Source: Pasteurellaceae bacterium RH1A (GTDB lineage: Bacteria > Pseudomonadota > Gammaproteobacteria > Enterobacterales > Pasteurellaceae). From it: DNA of 64,000 bases. The notes under the pieces are model-generated. The model did not search any database. It had not been told where the DNA came from and saw only the letters and a program-made list of their open reading frames with translations. The DNA is taken from the NCBI GenBank assembly GCA_012221805.1, contig CP015195.1, positions 1,225,771 through 1,289,770 on the forward strand. Reading direction: 5' to 3'. Each line of letters starts with the position of its first letter. The first letter of the stretch is position 1. Below are positions 7,675 to 16,264 of this stretch, in pieces. The position numbers and the translations under genes are program-made.

Positions 7675-9629
7675 TGTTTCGCCAAGGATTAGCTGATAGA
7701 CTTGCTTCAGGCGGGGCAAGATTCAAAGCATTATCAACCGCCTCTAAATTGGCTCTCGCATTTATCGTCCTTGTGGCATTGATGGCAATTTTTGCACCAC
7801 TGGTTTCGCCTTACGATCCACTGCAAACCCTCCGTCCAGTTCAAGCGCCAAGTGCAGATTATTGGTTCGGAACTGACCGCTTAGGGCGTGATATTTTCTC
7901 TCGTATTGTTTACGGGGCACAAACCTCACTCTTTATCGGCCTGGGTGCAGTTGGCCTTGCCATTGTGCTGGGCAGTATCTTGGGTGCAACCGCAGCCACT
8001 GCGGACAAATTCGGCAACGAAGTCATCATGCGTTTGATGGATATTTTGATGGCCTTCCCGGGTATCGCCTTAGCTGCTGTATTACTTGCTACTTTAGGTA
8101 ACGCCGTGCCAATCATCATCCTTGCCATTGCTATTGTTTACACACCACAGCTTGCTCGTGTCGTACGTGCTAACGTCGTATCTCAATGGGAAGAAGATTA
8201 TGTGCGTGCTGAACGCGTAATTGGTGGTAGCCGTACCTACATTCTGCTTAAACACGTGGTGCGCAATACCGCAGCGCCTGTGCTGGTATTTGCAACCGTG
8301 ATGGTGGCTGATGCGATCGTACTTGAAGCCTCTCTCTCCTTCTTAGGCGCAGGTGTACAATTGCCACAGCCTTCTTGGGGGAACGTGCTCTCTGAAGGCC
8401 GTAACATCGTCTTAAGTGGTTTCTGGTGGGCAACAACCTTTGCTGGTTTAGCCATCCTTTTAACCGTGCTTTCACTGAATATCTTGTCTGAAGGCTTAAC
8501 CGATGCTTTAGTTAATCCAAAACTCAAAGCCAGCCCGAAACAAAAAGCCAACGATGTGGCCAAACCGCTTTCAACTGACGTGCAAGAAGCGATGGCTGAA
8601 GGCTTAGCGCTCAAACGCTACTTGGCTCAATTGCAAGAAGTCGAAAGCAAACGCACCGACCGTATGAAACTCAACCCAGATGCCAAACCGATTTTACAGG
8701 TCAAAAACCTTTCCATCCGTTTCCCAAATCGCTATGGCGAAACCCCATTAGTGGATGATATTAGCTTCACTGTTCACGAGGGCGAAACCATGGGCTTGGT
8801 GGGTGAGTCTGGTTGTGGTAAATCCATTACTGCCTTCTCCATCATGGGCCTGTTACCGAAAACGGCCAAGATTACGGGTGAAATCCTCTTCACCGACCGC
8901 TCTGGCAAACAGCATAATCTCTTGGAATCCAACGAGCTTAATGCCTTACGTGGCCATGAAATCTCCATGATCTATCAAGATGCCTTGAGTGCCCTTAATC
9001 CATCTATGCGGATCAAGGATCAAATGGCCCAGCTTATTAGCCGTGGTGGTAAGCAAAGTGCTGAGACCTTGCTCCAATGGGTAAAACTCGATCCAGAGAA
9101 AACCCTCAACCGCTATCCGCATGAACTTTCAGGTGGCCAACGTCAGCGTGTTCTCATCGCCATGGCCCTGGCTCGTGAACCAAAACTTTTGATTGCTGAT
9201 GAACCAACGACGGCACTAGACGTAACCGTTCAGGCAGAAGTCATCAAGTTGCTCAACGAATTGCGGGAAAAACTCGGTTTTGCCATGGTCTTTGTGAGCC
9301 ACGATTTGGCCTTGGTTGCCCAAATTGCCCACCACATCACCGTTATGTATGCCGGCCAAGTGGTGGAAGCAGCGCCAACCTCGCCACTCTTAGAGAACCC
9401 AACCCACGAATATACCCGTGGCTTACTTGGCTCCGTGCTTTCAACCGAAGCCCGGGCAGAGCGTCTCTACCAAATTCCAGGCAGTGTGCCATCTCCGTTT
9501 GACTTTGCTAAAGGCGACCGCTTCGCCAGCCGCTCGCTCAGACCAGATGCCAACCCTGATAAACGCTTGAAACTTGTGCCAGTCGGCGATCACCCTAAAC
9601 ACGTTTGGGCATCACACTTGGAGAACTAA
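7674..9629 (+). CDS. Fused permease-ATPase (DppC + DppD type) of the ABC importer
   Basis: A single 651-residue chain joins two subunits that are separate in most Dpp/Opp/Nik systems. Residues 1 to about 285 are a DppC-type permease (VSPYDPLQTLRP, FGTDRLGRDIFSRIVYG, EAA loop near RTYILLKHVVRNT). A charged linker runs to about 338. The ATPase then has Walker A GESGCGKSI (about 378), Q-loop MIYQD, signature LSGGQRQRV, Walker B LLIADEPTTALD and H-loop SHD. The C-terminal motif usually reading GC.F.PRC in DppD/OppD is here GDRFASRS, with both cysteines gone, so the Fe-S or zinc site reported for some relatives is absent. It is coupled to the genes on both sides. Confidence 0.88.
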   Translation: MFRQGLADRLASGGARFKALSTASKLALAFIVLVALMAIFAPLVSPYDPLQTLRPVQAPSADYWFGTDRLGRDIFSRIVYGAQTSLFIGLGAVGLAIVLGSILGATAATADKFGNEVIMRLMDILMAFPGIALAAVLLATLGNAVPIIILAIAIVYTPQLARVVRANVVSQWEEDYVRAERVIGGSRTYILLKHVVRNTAAPVLVFATVMVADAIVLEASLSFLGAGVQLPQPSWGNVLSEGRNIVLSGFWWATTFAGLAILLTVLSLNILSEGLTDALVNPKLKASPKQKANDVAKPLSTDVQEAMAEGLALKRYLAQLQEVESKRTDRMKLNPDAKPILQVKNLSIRFPNRYGETPLVDDISFTVHEGETMGLVGESGCGKSITAFSIMGLLPKTAKITGEILFTDRSGKQHNLLESNELNALRGHEISMIYQDALSALNPSMRIKDQMAQLISRGGKQSAETLLQWVKLDPEKTLNRYPHELSGGQRQRVLIAMALAREPKLLIADEPTTALDVTVQAEVIKLLNELREKLGFAMVFVSHDLALVAQIAHHITVMYAGQVVEAAPTSPLLENPTHEYTRGLLGSVLSTEARAERLYQIPGSVPSPFDFAKGDRFASRSLRPDANPDKRLKLVPVGDHPKHVWASHLEN

Positions 9630-9630
9630 G

Positions 9631-10440
9631 ATGAGCAGTATTAAAGTAATCAAAGAACAGCCAATCATTGAATTGGAAGACATTGTGGTGCAGTTCCGTT
9701 CTCGTGAAGGCACGCTCTTTAACCCCAAAAAATTCACCGCAGTCGGTGGGGTAAACCTGCAAATTCACGCAGGGGAAACAGTTGGGATCGTAGGCCAGTC
9801 TGGTTGTGGTAAATCCACCATGGCCAACGTGATTATCGGCCTACAAAAACCAACATCAGGTATTGTTAAATTCAACGGCTTGCAGATGAAATACGGCAGC
9901 ACCGAAGCCCGCCGTCAGTTCGGCCGCCAAGTGTCGGTCATTTTCCAAGACCCCGCGACAGCCCTTAACCCACGTATGCGTGTGCTAGATATTCTCAAAG
10001 ACCCGATGGATATTCACAACATACTGGAACCACATGAGCGAGAAAAACGCGTTTATGAGCTACTCTCTCGCGTGGGGTTGCCACGCTCAGCCGCCCTTGT
10101 TGAACCTACTCGTTTATCAGGTGGTCAAAAACAGCGTGTGGCGATTGCGCGTGCGCTGGCGCTCAACCCGAAACTGATTGTGGCAGATGAACCAACTTCC
10201 GCCCTTGACGTATCGGTACGGGCCCAGGTACTTAACCTCTTGGCCGACTTGAAAAAAGAGCTAAACTTAGCCATGGTTTTCATCTCCCACGACCTACAAA
10301 CCGTTCACCAAGTTTCAGATCGAATTGTGGTCATGAACGGCGGTAAAATCATCGAAAGCGGCCCAGCCCACGAGGTATTTACCAATCCAAAAGATGAATA
10401 CACCCGAACCCTACTGGCCGCAGCGCCATCGCTTTTGTAG
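9631..10440 (+). CDS. ABC importer ATP-binding protein, DppF/OppF type
   Basis: This is the second ATPase of the importer (269 residues). Visible are Walker A GQSGCGKSTM, Q-loop VIFQDP, signature LSGGQKQRV, Walker B LIVADEPTSALD and H-loop ISHD. The chosen ATG (MSSIKV) follows GGAG and starts one base after the preceding stop; a more upstream in-frame start would overlap the previous gene by over 50 bases. It is shorter than E. coli DppF and lacks the C-terminal cysteine cluster, matching its loss in the fused partner. It ends the operon. Confidence 0.88.
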   Translation: MSSIKVIKEQPIIELEDIVVQFRSREGTLFNPKKFTAVGGVNLQIHAGETVGIVGQSGCGKSTMANVIIGLQKPTSGIVKFNGLQMKYGSTEARRQFGRQVSVIFQDPATALNPRMRVLDILKDPMDIHNILEPHEREKRVYELLSRVGLPRSAALVEPTRLSGGQKQRVAIARALALNPKLIVADEPTSALDVSVRAQVLNLLADLKKELNLAMVFISHDLQTVHQVSDRIVVMNGGKIIESGPAHEVFTNPKDEYTRTLLAAAPSLL

Positions 10441-10458
10441 GTTGCATTAAGCACAAAA

Positions 10459-10490
10459 GGCGGTAAGAAAAATCTTACCGTCTTTCTTTT
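10459..10490 (+). terminator. Terminator of the ABC operon
   Basis: GGCGGTAAGA and TCTTACCGTC (one G-T wobble) form a 10-bp stem with a 4-base loop, followed by TTTCTTTT. Confidence 0.85.
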
Positions 10491-10588
10491 CGGCATAAAA
10501 ATAGGCATATAGGACAAAATAGTTGGTCTTTTTGCACTTTATGCCTCTATAGGACAAAAAAGTTGGTAAAGATTATTTTAACAGATCC

Positions 10589-11516
10589 TTACCAACTCTT
10601 TTTGTTCAAAAAGTCCTGTATAAACAAGATCTTATGCTTTCTTGTTAAACCGCTGTGCGGACGTAATTTGTCTTTTAGTTCCTTAAATAAACCTTCAATC
10701 CTATTTGTTGTCTTTTCAATATTTAATTCAGGATATTTCTCATAAGTAAAAATATATTCATAATAACGCTTAATACTCGCAGCAGCACTTCTTACACTTC
10801 GATGTTTATAAGGGTATTTCCCTTTTTCATTTGGTTTATCTGACCGTTCACTTAAAAACTCCTGGTGTTTTCTCTTCCATTCATATATTTTTAAATAAAA
10901 TTCATTTTTAGAGCTGGTTTTAAGCGTCTTAATAATACTTTTTAATTCTCTTCCTGCATGTGATTGATGTTTCTTTCTCAATGCCCTCATTACGATTGCT
11001 ACAAGATGAAACTGACACATCTGTGTTGGTGTATTGAACAAATCTTTTAAGAGGCCTCTACGCCCATCACAGGTAACTGATTGAATAATATAATTTCTTT
11101 CCCTTAAACGGTTCATGGCCTTCTTGTAATAGATATCTTTTTCTGTTTTGACTATTTGGTGATAAACCACCTTTTTTGTAGAGCTATCAATAAACACCAT
11201 TACACCAAAATCTCGGTGAAAGAATGTTGTATCAATAATTAAGTTCAAGTATGTATTTTGAGGTTTATTTAAGGAGGATTTAGGGTGCTTCTCTAAATAT
11301 CTTCGAATAGTTCGAGAAGAGCAAGAATATTTTTCTGCTAACTGTACTTGTGTTTGTTTTCCAGATGAATAATCAAGCCAAATTTTTTCAGGATCTAATT
11401 TATTCTTAAAGGTAAATGTTTTATTACAGCTAAGACATTTGTAACGCTGTACATTATTTTGTTTGCCATACTTCTGGATCGGGGAATGTTGGCAGAAAGG
11501 ACAGTTTTTTGTGCAT
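10589..11516 (-). CDS. IS transposase (DDE, zinc ribbon + HTH), start out of frame
   Basis: The catalytic part (from 11248 leftwards) has Asp in IIDTTFF, Asp in CDGRRG, a C-x2-H motif (CQFH) typical of IS256/MULE transposases, and Glu in TTNRIEGLF. Reading further upstream in the same frame gives an intact zinc ribbon (CPFC...C..C) and a helix-turn-helix, back to about 11507. No ATG, GTG or TTG exists in that frame before a stop. The only ATG (11516-11514) is one frame off, just before a run of six A. Copy 2 has the same arrangement, so a programmed +1 (or -2) shift is likelier than decay. About two thirds identical to copy 2 by eye. Confidence 0.75.
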
Positions 11517-11529
11517 ATTTCAAAAAGAG

Positions 11530-11562
11530 GGCTTAAAGCCTTGTACTATAAGGCTTTAAGCC
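11530..11562 (-). terminator. Anti-readthrough hairpin at the 5' end of IS copy 1
   Basis: A 13-bp perfect stem (GGCTTAAAGCCTT with AAGGCTTTAAGCC), 7-base loop, and T-run on the transposase strand. It sits between the terminal repeat and the transposase ATG and is identical in IS copy 2. Confidence 0.7.
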
Positions 11563-11628
11563 ACTTTTTACCAACTATTTTGTCCTATATGCCTGTTTTT
11601 GGGGGCATATAGGAAGAAATAGGCATAT

Positions 11629-13341
11629 TTACTTCTCAACAAACTGATTGCTCTGCTGTAAGAGCTGCAAGAACATGGCCAGTGGTGGGCGGCTGGCTTT
11701 TTGTTTGTTCCCTTCGCTATCATAGTAGTCCAAATGGCCCTTGCGGTCGATTTGGTACTGTTCCCCAGTCGGCAAAATAGCCACATTCCACTGATAATTT
11801 GAGGCCAAGATCCAACGGCGGTGATTTTCTTGGGTTAAGTCAATCCCTTGGGCAAAGTCGCTGACAGGGTTTTGCACCTTAAAGAACTGTTTCAAGAGAG
11901 TGGGCATAATATCCAACTGGCTAGACAGGGAGTTATAGCGGTTGGGTTGCCCCTGCCAGTAGGCCAAGAAAGGTACTTCAATTTGGTCTTGGGCAAAGCT
12001 GTTTGAGTTTAAGTCCTTGCCTGCTTTTTCTGCGGTGATAAGGATGAGGCTCTTATGTAAAAGACCCTTGCCCTCAAGGCGCGTCCAAATAGTTTGGAGG
12101 GCTTGATCTAGGCTGGCCTTGTTTTCACTGGCCAAATCCAAGTAGCTAAAATGCGGCTGATTGGCGGCTTTTTCCAGCCAGGCCTGCCATTGGCCAATGG
12201 CCTCTGCATTGTCTTTGGCTTGTGGCAGCTTGAAGTCTTTAAAGAGGGAGCGCCCATAAATCGGCTCGGCAAAGCCATTGTGAGAGAAGAGCCCCAACTC
12301 GTAATGGGCGGCTTGCAGAGCCTGGATCAACGGAGAGGGAGTTTGTTCGTTTAAGATAGCATCAGTATAACGGCCGCTGAGGCTGTAAAAAAGGCTAACC
12401 AGGCTGGCCGCCTTGCTGTCGCCGCCGCTGTAGTGCTGCATAAAGCGTTGGGATTGCTGACTGATCTGCCAAAGTGTGGGCATGGTTTCAGGGGCAATGT
12501 CCTGATTGTTGAGTTCAGACAGGTTGATAATAACCAGGTTAATGGGCTGTTCAAGCGGGCCAAAGACAAGATTATTTTTCGGGTAATTTAAGAAAAAGGT
12601 GTCGGCCCGGCCCTGTTCTTCCGCCCGTTGGGCCAGATCTTGCTTGTCCACAAAGCCGTGCTTTTCTAAAAAGCTGCGAGCCGTCATAGGGTAGGAAAGT
12701 GGGTAGTTGGCCTTTTGGGCGGTAATGGGGCGGTAAACCGTCATATCGGCCCAGGCGTAAACCAGGTGGGTCAGGGTAAAGCAGGCCAGGAAAAAGAGGG
12801 CCACATACTTGCCCCATTTTTGGCGGCTGAAGCTGCGTAACTTGTTCCAACACCAGCGGGAGTAGAGCATTTGGGCCAGCAAAATCAAGGGCATGGGCAC
12901 AAAGAGCAGCTGCCAATGGCGGGCCAATTCCCCTTCATCAGGATTGACCAACAAGTCCCAAACTAAGGGGGAAAGATGGAGGTAAAAACGCTTAAAGACC
13001 TCAGTATCCACCAAGAGCACCGTTAGCCCCGCACTGGCCACCACCACAGAAATGGCTCGAAAGGCTCGGTTATGCTTAATCACAAAGCTGAGCGGGAAGA
13101 GCAGGAGCAGGTAAACCGCAAAAATCACAAAGCTGAAATGGCCAAAGAGGCTAACGAAAAAGTAGAGCTTGCCCAAAAGGGTGTTGGGCCAGTCGGCCTC
13201 AAAGGCATAGCGGGAGGCAATCAAGAGCGCCAGCACAATGTTAAAAAGCGCAAACCAATGCCCCCAGGCAATACGTTGCGAGGTTTCTTCTCGGTATTGA
13301 CGAGAGTTTTCAGGGAGCAGCTGGCGAACTTGGTTTAGCAT
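11629..13341 (-). CDS. pbgA: Inner-membrane sulfatase-fold protein PbgA/LapC (YejM)
   Basis: This is the essential envelope protein (570 residues; E. coli 586) that senses lipopolysaccharide at the periplasmic face and controls LpxC proteolysis through LapB. The N-terminal third has five membrane helices (e.g. WFALFNIVLALLIASRYAF, FVIFAVYLLLLFPLSFV). The rest is a periplasmic alkaline-phosphatase/sulfatase-like domain, including LVIINLSELNNQD and HYSGGDSKAASL. It follows yejL by three bases and forms an operon with it, as in E. coli. Its 3' end is 35 bases from IS copy 1. Confidence 0.93.
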   Translation of the reverse strand: MLNQVRQLLPENSRQYREETSQRIAWGHWFALFNIVLALLIASRYAFEADWPNTLLGKLYFFVSLFGHFSFVIFAVYLLLLFPLSFVIKHNRAFRAISVVVASAGLTVLLVDTEVFKRFYLHLSPLVWDLLVNPDEGELARHWQLLFVPMPLILLAQMLYSRWCWNKLRSFSRQKWGKYVALFFLACFTLTHLVYAWADMTVYRPITAQKANYPLSYPMTARSFLEKHGFVDKQDLAQRAEEQGRADTFFLNYPKNNLVFGPLEQPINLVIINLSELNNQDIAPETMPTLWQISQQSQRFMQHYSGGDSKAASLVSLFYSLSGRYTDAILNEQTPSPLIQALQAAHYELGLFSHNGFAEPIYGRSLFKDFKLPQAKDNAEAIGQWQAWLEKAANQPHFSYLDLASENKASLDQALQTIWTRLEGKGLLHKSLILITAEKAGKDLNSNSFAQDQIEVPFLAYWQGQPNRYNSLSSQLDIMPTLLKQFFKVQNPVSDFAQGIDLTQENHRRWILASNYQWNVAILPTGEQYQIDRKGHLDYYDSEGNKQKASRPPLAMFLQLLQQSNQFVEK

Positions 13342-13344
13342 AGG

Positions 13345-13569
13345 TTAGTGAATAGACTTTAAGGAGTTTTTCAGGGCATCAGCAAAGGCCTCGGCCAAGA
13401 CTTCACGTTGTTCAGGGCTGCGGATGCTGTTTTGCAAAATATTACTGACCACATTGCCCAGGGCCATAAGGGAGAGATCCGCAGGTGCCTTGTGCTTTTC
13501 CAGCACAATGATGAGGTCGTTTAAAAGGGCGTCAAGTTGTTGGTCTTGGTATTTAGATTTGCTTGCCAT
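13345..13569 (-). CDS. yejL: YejL family protein (DUF1414)
   Basis: A 74-residue soluble helical protein aligning over its whole length with E. coli YejL; the segment VLEKHKAPADLSLMALGN is characteristic. It lies just upstream of pbgA on the same strand, the conserved yejL-yejM order. No biochemical function is established. Confidence 0.92.
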   Translation of the reverse strand: MASKSKYQDQQLDALLNDLIIVLEKHKAPADLSLMALGNVVSNILQNSIRSPEQREVLAEAFADALKNSLKSIH

Positions 13570-13920
13570 TTGGATTGATTAAGAGAGAAAAATTGAGCCA
13601 ATAGTAGCACAAATTAGGGAGAATAAAAATAGGCCAAAAAACGGAAGACAAGCGGCTCTTCCCTATTAAAATTTGCAAATTCCTACCATTTTTAGGCCGC
13701 TTGATGGTTGTTTTTCTCTCTTTATCTTCGCATACATGGCATGAAGCAAAAATTTTTCTGTTCACAAGCACAAAAAATGATTTTTTCGATCTGGATCGTA
13801 AAAATTGATGGCTAAACTTGTTTTATTGGCTCAAAGCGTGAAAATGCTTGAGAGAAAATTCTTGCAGCAAGTTTGGTTTATACTCATAATACACATCTAA
13901 AAATAAGGAGAGCAGTAAGA
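13570..13920. other. Intergenic region between yejL and hicA
   Basis: These 351 bases carry a head-to-head pair of DNA-uptake cores (ACAAGCGG at 13648, CCGCTTG at 13697-13703) with an extended TTTGCAAA stretch between them. Near hicA is a short palindrome CTTGCAGCAAG (about 13861), a possible HicB operator. No further gene is seen. Confidence 0.6.
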
Positions 13921-14097
13921 ATGAATAGCAAAAAAATGATAAAACTGCTCAAACAAGACGGTTGGTATCTTGATAGCGTGAGCGGAAGCCATCACCACTT
14001 TGAACACCCAACCAAAAAGGGGAAAGTTACCGTTCCCTATCCAAGAGAAGAACTTGGATTTTTAGAAAAACTTATTCGAAAACAAGCGGGGCTATAA
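13921..14097 (+). CDS. hicA: HicA-type mRNA interferase toxin
   Basis: A 58-residue protein with the double-stranded-RNA-binding-like HicA fold. Key features are KLLKQDGW, the catalytic His in SGSHHHFEHP, and GKVTVPYPREEL. HicA cleaves mRNA and is held inactive by HicB. The start is the ATG after AGGAGAGCAGTAAGA; an upstream in-frame start would add 16 unrelated residues. hicB follows after 18 bases. Toxin-first order is usual for this family. Confidence 0.93.
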   Translation: MNSKKMIKLLKQDGWYLDSVSGSHHHFEHPTKKGKVTVPYPREELGFLEKLIRKQAGL

Positions 14098-14115
14098 ACC
14101 CCTTTAAGGAGCCTT

Positions 14116-14517
14116 ATGTTATATCCAATCGCTTTTCAAAAAGTTTCAGATGGTTATGTTGTGGCTGTGCCTGATATTTCAGGCTGTTTTTCCGCTGGCA
14201 ATACGCTAGAAGAAGCCTTTGCCAACACCAAGGAGGCCATTACCAGCCACCTAGAACTCTTGGTGCGTGATGGCGAAGAAGTACCAAAACCAACCAGCAT
14301 AGAGAGCCATCAAGATAACCCTGATTATGCGGATACTGTCTTTTCGGTGGTCGATGTGGACATCACTCATTTACTGGGCAAGGCTGAACGCATTAACATC
14401 ACCATGCCTGGCTACCTTATCAAACGTATTGATGAATTTGTTGCCGTCCATAAAGAATATAAGAACCGTAGCAGCTTTTTATCTAAAATTGCGGCCGATA
14501 AGATTTTGGCTGCTTAA
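14116..14517 (+). CDS. hicB: HicB-type antitoxin
   Basis: This 133-residue antitoxin has an N-terminal degenerate RNase H-like HicB fold (YPIAFQKVSDGYVVAVPDISGCFSAGNTLEEA). Its C-terminal ribbon-helix-helix segment (INITMPGYLIKRIDEFV) binds operator DNA. It neutralises the adjacent HicA and represses the operon. Start: ATG after AAGGAGCC. Confidence 0.94.
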   Translation: MLYPIAFQKVSDGYVVAVPDISGCFSAGNTLEEAFANTKEAITSHLELLVRDGEEVPKPTSIESHQDNPDYADTVFSVVDVDITHLLGKAERINITMPGYLIKRIDEFVAVHKEYKNRSSFLSKIAADKILAA

Positions 14518-14558
14518 TACCTCCTAGGTTCAAACGGCGCCTTAAAACGCACCCTACC

Positions 14559-14614
14559 CAAGCGGTTAAAATCAGTGAGAAATTTGCAAATTCCTACCAT
14601 TTTTAGGCCGCTTG
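14559..14614. repeat. Extended uptake-sequence pair between hicAB and relBE
   Basis: CAAGCGGT at 14559 faces CCGCTTG at 14608. The 38-base right part (about 14580-14617, with TTTGCAAATTCCTACC) is nearly identical to 13670-13707. It is a candidate terminator and recombination site flanking hicAB on both sides. Confidence 0.75.
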
Positions 14615-14703
14615 ATGATTTCCTTTTCCTTCTTTATCTTTACCTTTACTTGCATTACAAACAGCATTACAATATCTACCATTAACCCAATAAGGAGTAT
14701 TAC

Positions 14704-14946
14704 ATGGCAACCTTAAATGTTCGTTTAGACGACAAGCTCAAACAAGAAACCTATGCCGTATTGGCCGATCTTAACATTAGCCCAAGCGAAGCAATCCGCC
14801 TTTATTTTCAGTACATTACTGATAATCGAAATCTGCCCATCAAGCAGACCGTTATAACGGAGGAAGAGGACGAGTTACTTCAAACCGTCCGCTATCGTCT
14901 TGCTAATCCACAACCAGGTATTAGAGTAACGCTTGATGAACTATGA
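14704..14946 (+). CDS. relB: RelB/DinJ-type antitoxin
   Basis: An 80-residue antitoxin with an N-terminal ribbon-helix-helix DNA-binding segment (ATLNVRLDDKLKQETYAVLADLNISPSEAIRLYF). Its acidic C-terminal tail would wrap the toxin. The ATG follows AAGGAGTATTAC. It overlaps relE by 11 bases, typical of an autoregulated relBE operon. Confidence 0.92.
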   Translation: MATLNVRLDDKLKQETYAVLADLNISPSEAIRLYFQYITDNRNLPIKQTVITEEEDELLQTVRYRLANPQPGIRVTLDEL

Positions 14947-15226
14947 ATTAGAATTTGACCCTCGAGCCATGAAAGAGTGGCGGAAGTTGGATCAAACGGT
15001 TCGGGATCAATTTAAAAAGAAACTGGATGAAGTCCTTAAAAATCCTGAAATTCCTGCCAACAAACTTAGCGGTTATCCAAACTGCTATAAAATCAAATTG
15101 CGTAAACTTGGTTATCGCTTAATTTACCAAGTGAAAAATGATGTTGTGCTTGTTTTTGTTCTGGCCATTGGCAAACGAGAGCGAGAAGCAGCCTATGACA
15201 CGGCTAAAAATCGTTTAGTGAATTAG
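14936..15226 (+). CDS. relE: RelE-type ribosome-dependent mRNA endonuclease toxin
   Basis: A 96-residue protein close to E. coli RelE throughout: EFDPRAMKEWRKLDQTVRDQFKKKL, NKLSGYPNCYKIKLRKLGYRLIYQV and GKRERE. RelE cleaves mRNA in the ribosomal A site. The ATG lies inside relB; a TTG one codon upstream is possible. The gene ends about 30 bases before a palindromic repeat. Confidence 0.94.
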   Translation: MNYELEFDPRAMKEWRKLDQTVRDQFKKKLDEVLKNPEIPANKLSGYPNCYKIKLRKLGYRLIYQVKNDVVLVFVLAIGKREREAAYDTAKNRLVN

Positions 15227-15253
15227 GTATTGGCACAAGCGATCACTCTCCCC

Positions 15254-15323
15254 GCTGGCGCCAGCCTCCAGGCTGGTGTCTTATATCAAACCTTATCAGC
15301 ACCAGCGAGGACGCTGGCGCTAT
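15254..15323. repeat. Palindromic GCGCCAGC repeat, copy b (alpha + beta arms)
   Basis: The left arm (15257-15278) is the alpha type (GCGCCAGCCTCCAGGC). The right arm (15299-15320, GCACCAGCGAGGACGCTGGC) is the beta type. It abuts the mreD fragment, whose homology starts two bases after the element. Confidence 0.85.
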
Positions 15324-15324
15324 C

Positions 15325-15720
15325 AAAGGCCTGCGTCCAACCTGGATAGTCCTGGTGCTGCTGTATTGGACACTGGCTTTACCCAATAAAATTAACGTTG
15401 GCACAGCCTTTGCCGCAGGCATTGTTTGGGATTTGATCTTAGGCTCTATCTTGGGTATTCATGCCCTTGTCTTGTCCTTTGCCATTTATTTTGTGGCCAA
15501 ATACCACCTGATTCTACGCAACCTCTCTCTTTGGCTACAAAGCCTCTTGGTCATGGGCTTTATTGTCCTCATTCGCTGTGGCATTTTCTTGGTGGAATTT
15601 ATTTTACACAGTGCAGAATTTAACAGCCAAGAATTGGCCGGTGCAGTCATCAGTGGTGTGCTTTGGCCCTGGATCTTCCTGCTCATGCGCCATATTCGCC
15701 GAGGCTTGCATTTGCGTTAA
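15325..15720 (+). pseudogene. mreD: 5'-truncated second copy of mreD
   Basis: From Gln32/Gly33 to the stop, this stretch encodes the mreD product of 51099-51587 with only two amino-acid changes (Lys for Gln32, Gly for Ala in IRCAIF). By eye about 35 nucleotides differ over 396, nearly all synonymous. The first 31 codons, with the first membrane helix, are missing. No ribosome-binding site precedes the only candidate start (GTG at 15355). The break lies exactly at a palindromic repeat. The synonymous pattern suggests the piece evolved as part of an intact gene elsewhere before landing here. Confidence 0.88.
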
Positions 15721-15822
15721 GCATCCCACAAGCGGTCACTCCCCCTCAAAAACTTGCAAATTCCCACCATTTTTAAGCCGCTTGATAGTGGCTTTTTTCA
15801 TATATTAGATTTGTTTTACCCC

Positions 15823-15943
15823 CCAGCACGGCAAAGCCTTACTGGGTTAAGCATCTTGAGCAGCTTTGCTGCTCCTCATTTCATAGCCCCAAAGGGGCTG
15901 ACTTATGCGTAACCTAGCACGGCTCTGCCGCGCTAGGCCCCCC
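15823..15943. repeat. MITE-like hairpin element, truncated copy D
   Basis: Successive hairpins (CCAGCACGGC...TACTGG, GAGCAGCTTTGCTGCTC, AGCCCCAAAGGGGCT, CCTAGCACGG...GCTAGG) match the full-length copy at 57403-57602. The terminal inverted repeats are absent. Confidence 0.75.
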
Positions 15944-16181
15944 GTTGGCGCCAGCCTTTGCCCCCACAAGCGGTCACTTCCCATCAAAAATTTACAAATT
16001 CCCTCTTTAAAAGCCATTTTCTTTGCTTATTGAAGCACTAAATCACCCCCAACCTTTCAACAATTTTTTAGGCAATCGTTTACATTTGGCTAACAAGATG
16101 AAATGTAATGATGTTTTGCGTTGAACGTAAAGACAACGTAAGTTGTTAATTTACAAAAGAATTCACCTCCATTTGAAGTGA

Positions 16182-16199
16182 TTATAACTTATTGATTTA
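16182..16199 (-). promoter_or_regulatory. IHF-type site upstream of the adhesin promoter
   Basis: TTATAACTTATTGATTTA; its reverse complement contains AATCAATAAGTTA, an exact match to the IHF consensus WATCAANNNNTTR. The identical 18-mer occurs upstream of the porin gene at 57855-57872. Confidence 0.6.
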
Positions 16200-16204
16200 T
16201 AAGC

Positions 16205-16228
16205 AAAAAAAAAAAAAAAAAAAAAAAA
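16205..16228 (+). repeat. Poly(A)24 tract between IHF-type site and adhesin promoter
   Basis: Twenty-four consecutive A lie 36 bases upstream of the -35 box. Homopolymers of this length are prone to slipped-strand length change, so promoter spacing could vary between cells. Confidence 0.7.
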
Positions 16229-16264
16229 TAACTCCGAGCGCTCAACAAAAAATCAATATTTTCG

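Larger units (their letters stand above)
10504..11593 (-). mobile_element. Insertion sequence copy 1 (IS256/MULE-like, 1090 bp)
   Basis: The ends are perfect 24-bp inverted repeats (10504-10527 and 11570-11593, GGCATATAGGACAAAATAG...). An extra, slightly diverged copy of the terminal repeat sits inside the left (transposase 3') end at 10547-10567, offset by exactly 40 bp. Both features recur in copy 2 at 27676-28764. No target-site duplication is visible (flanks TAAAAATA and TGTTTTTG), so the insertion is old or rearranged. It lies between the ABC operon terminator and the 3' end of pbgA and disrupts no gene. Confidence 0.88.

Noticed and set aside
15563..15808. Alternative-frame reading through the mreD fragment
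   Set aside because: Out of frame with the MreD-like sequence and extending into uptake repeats.
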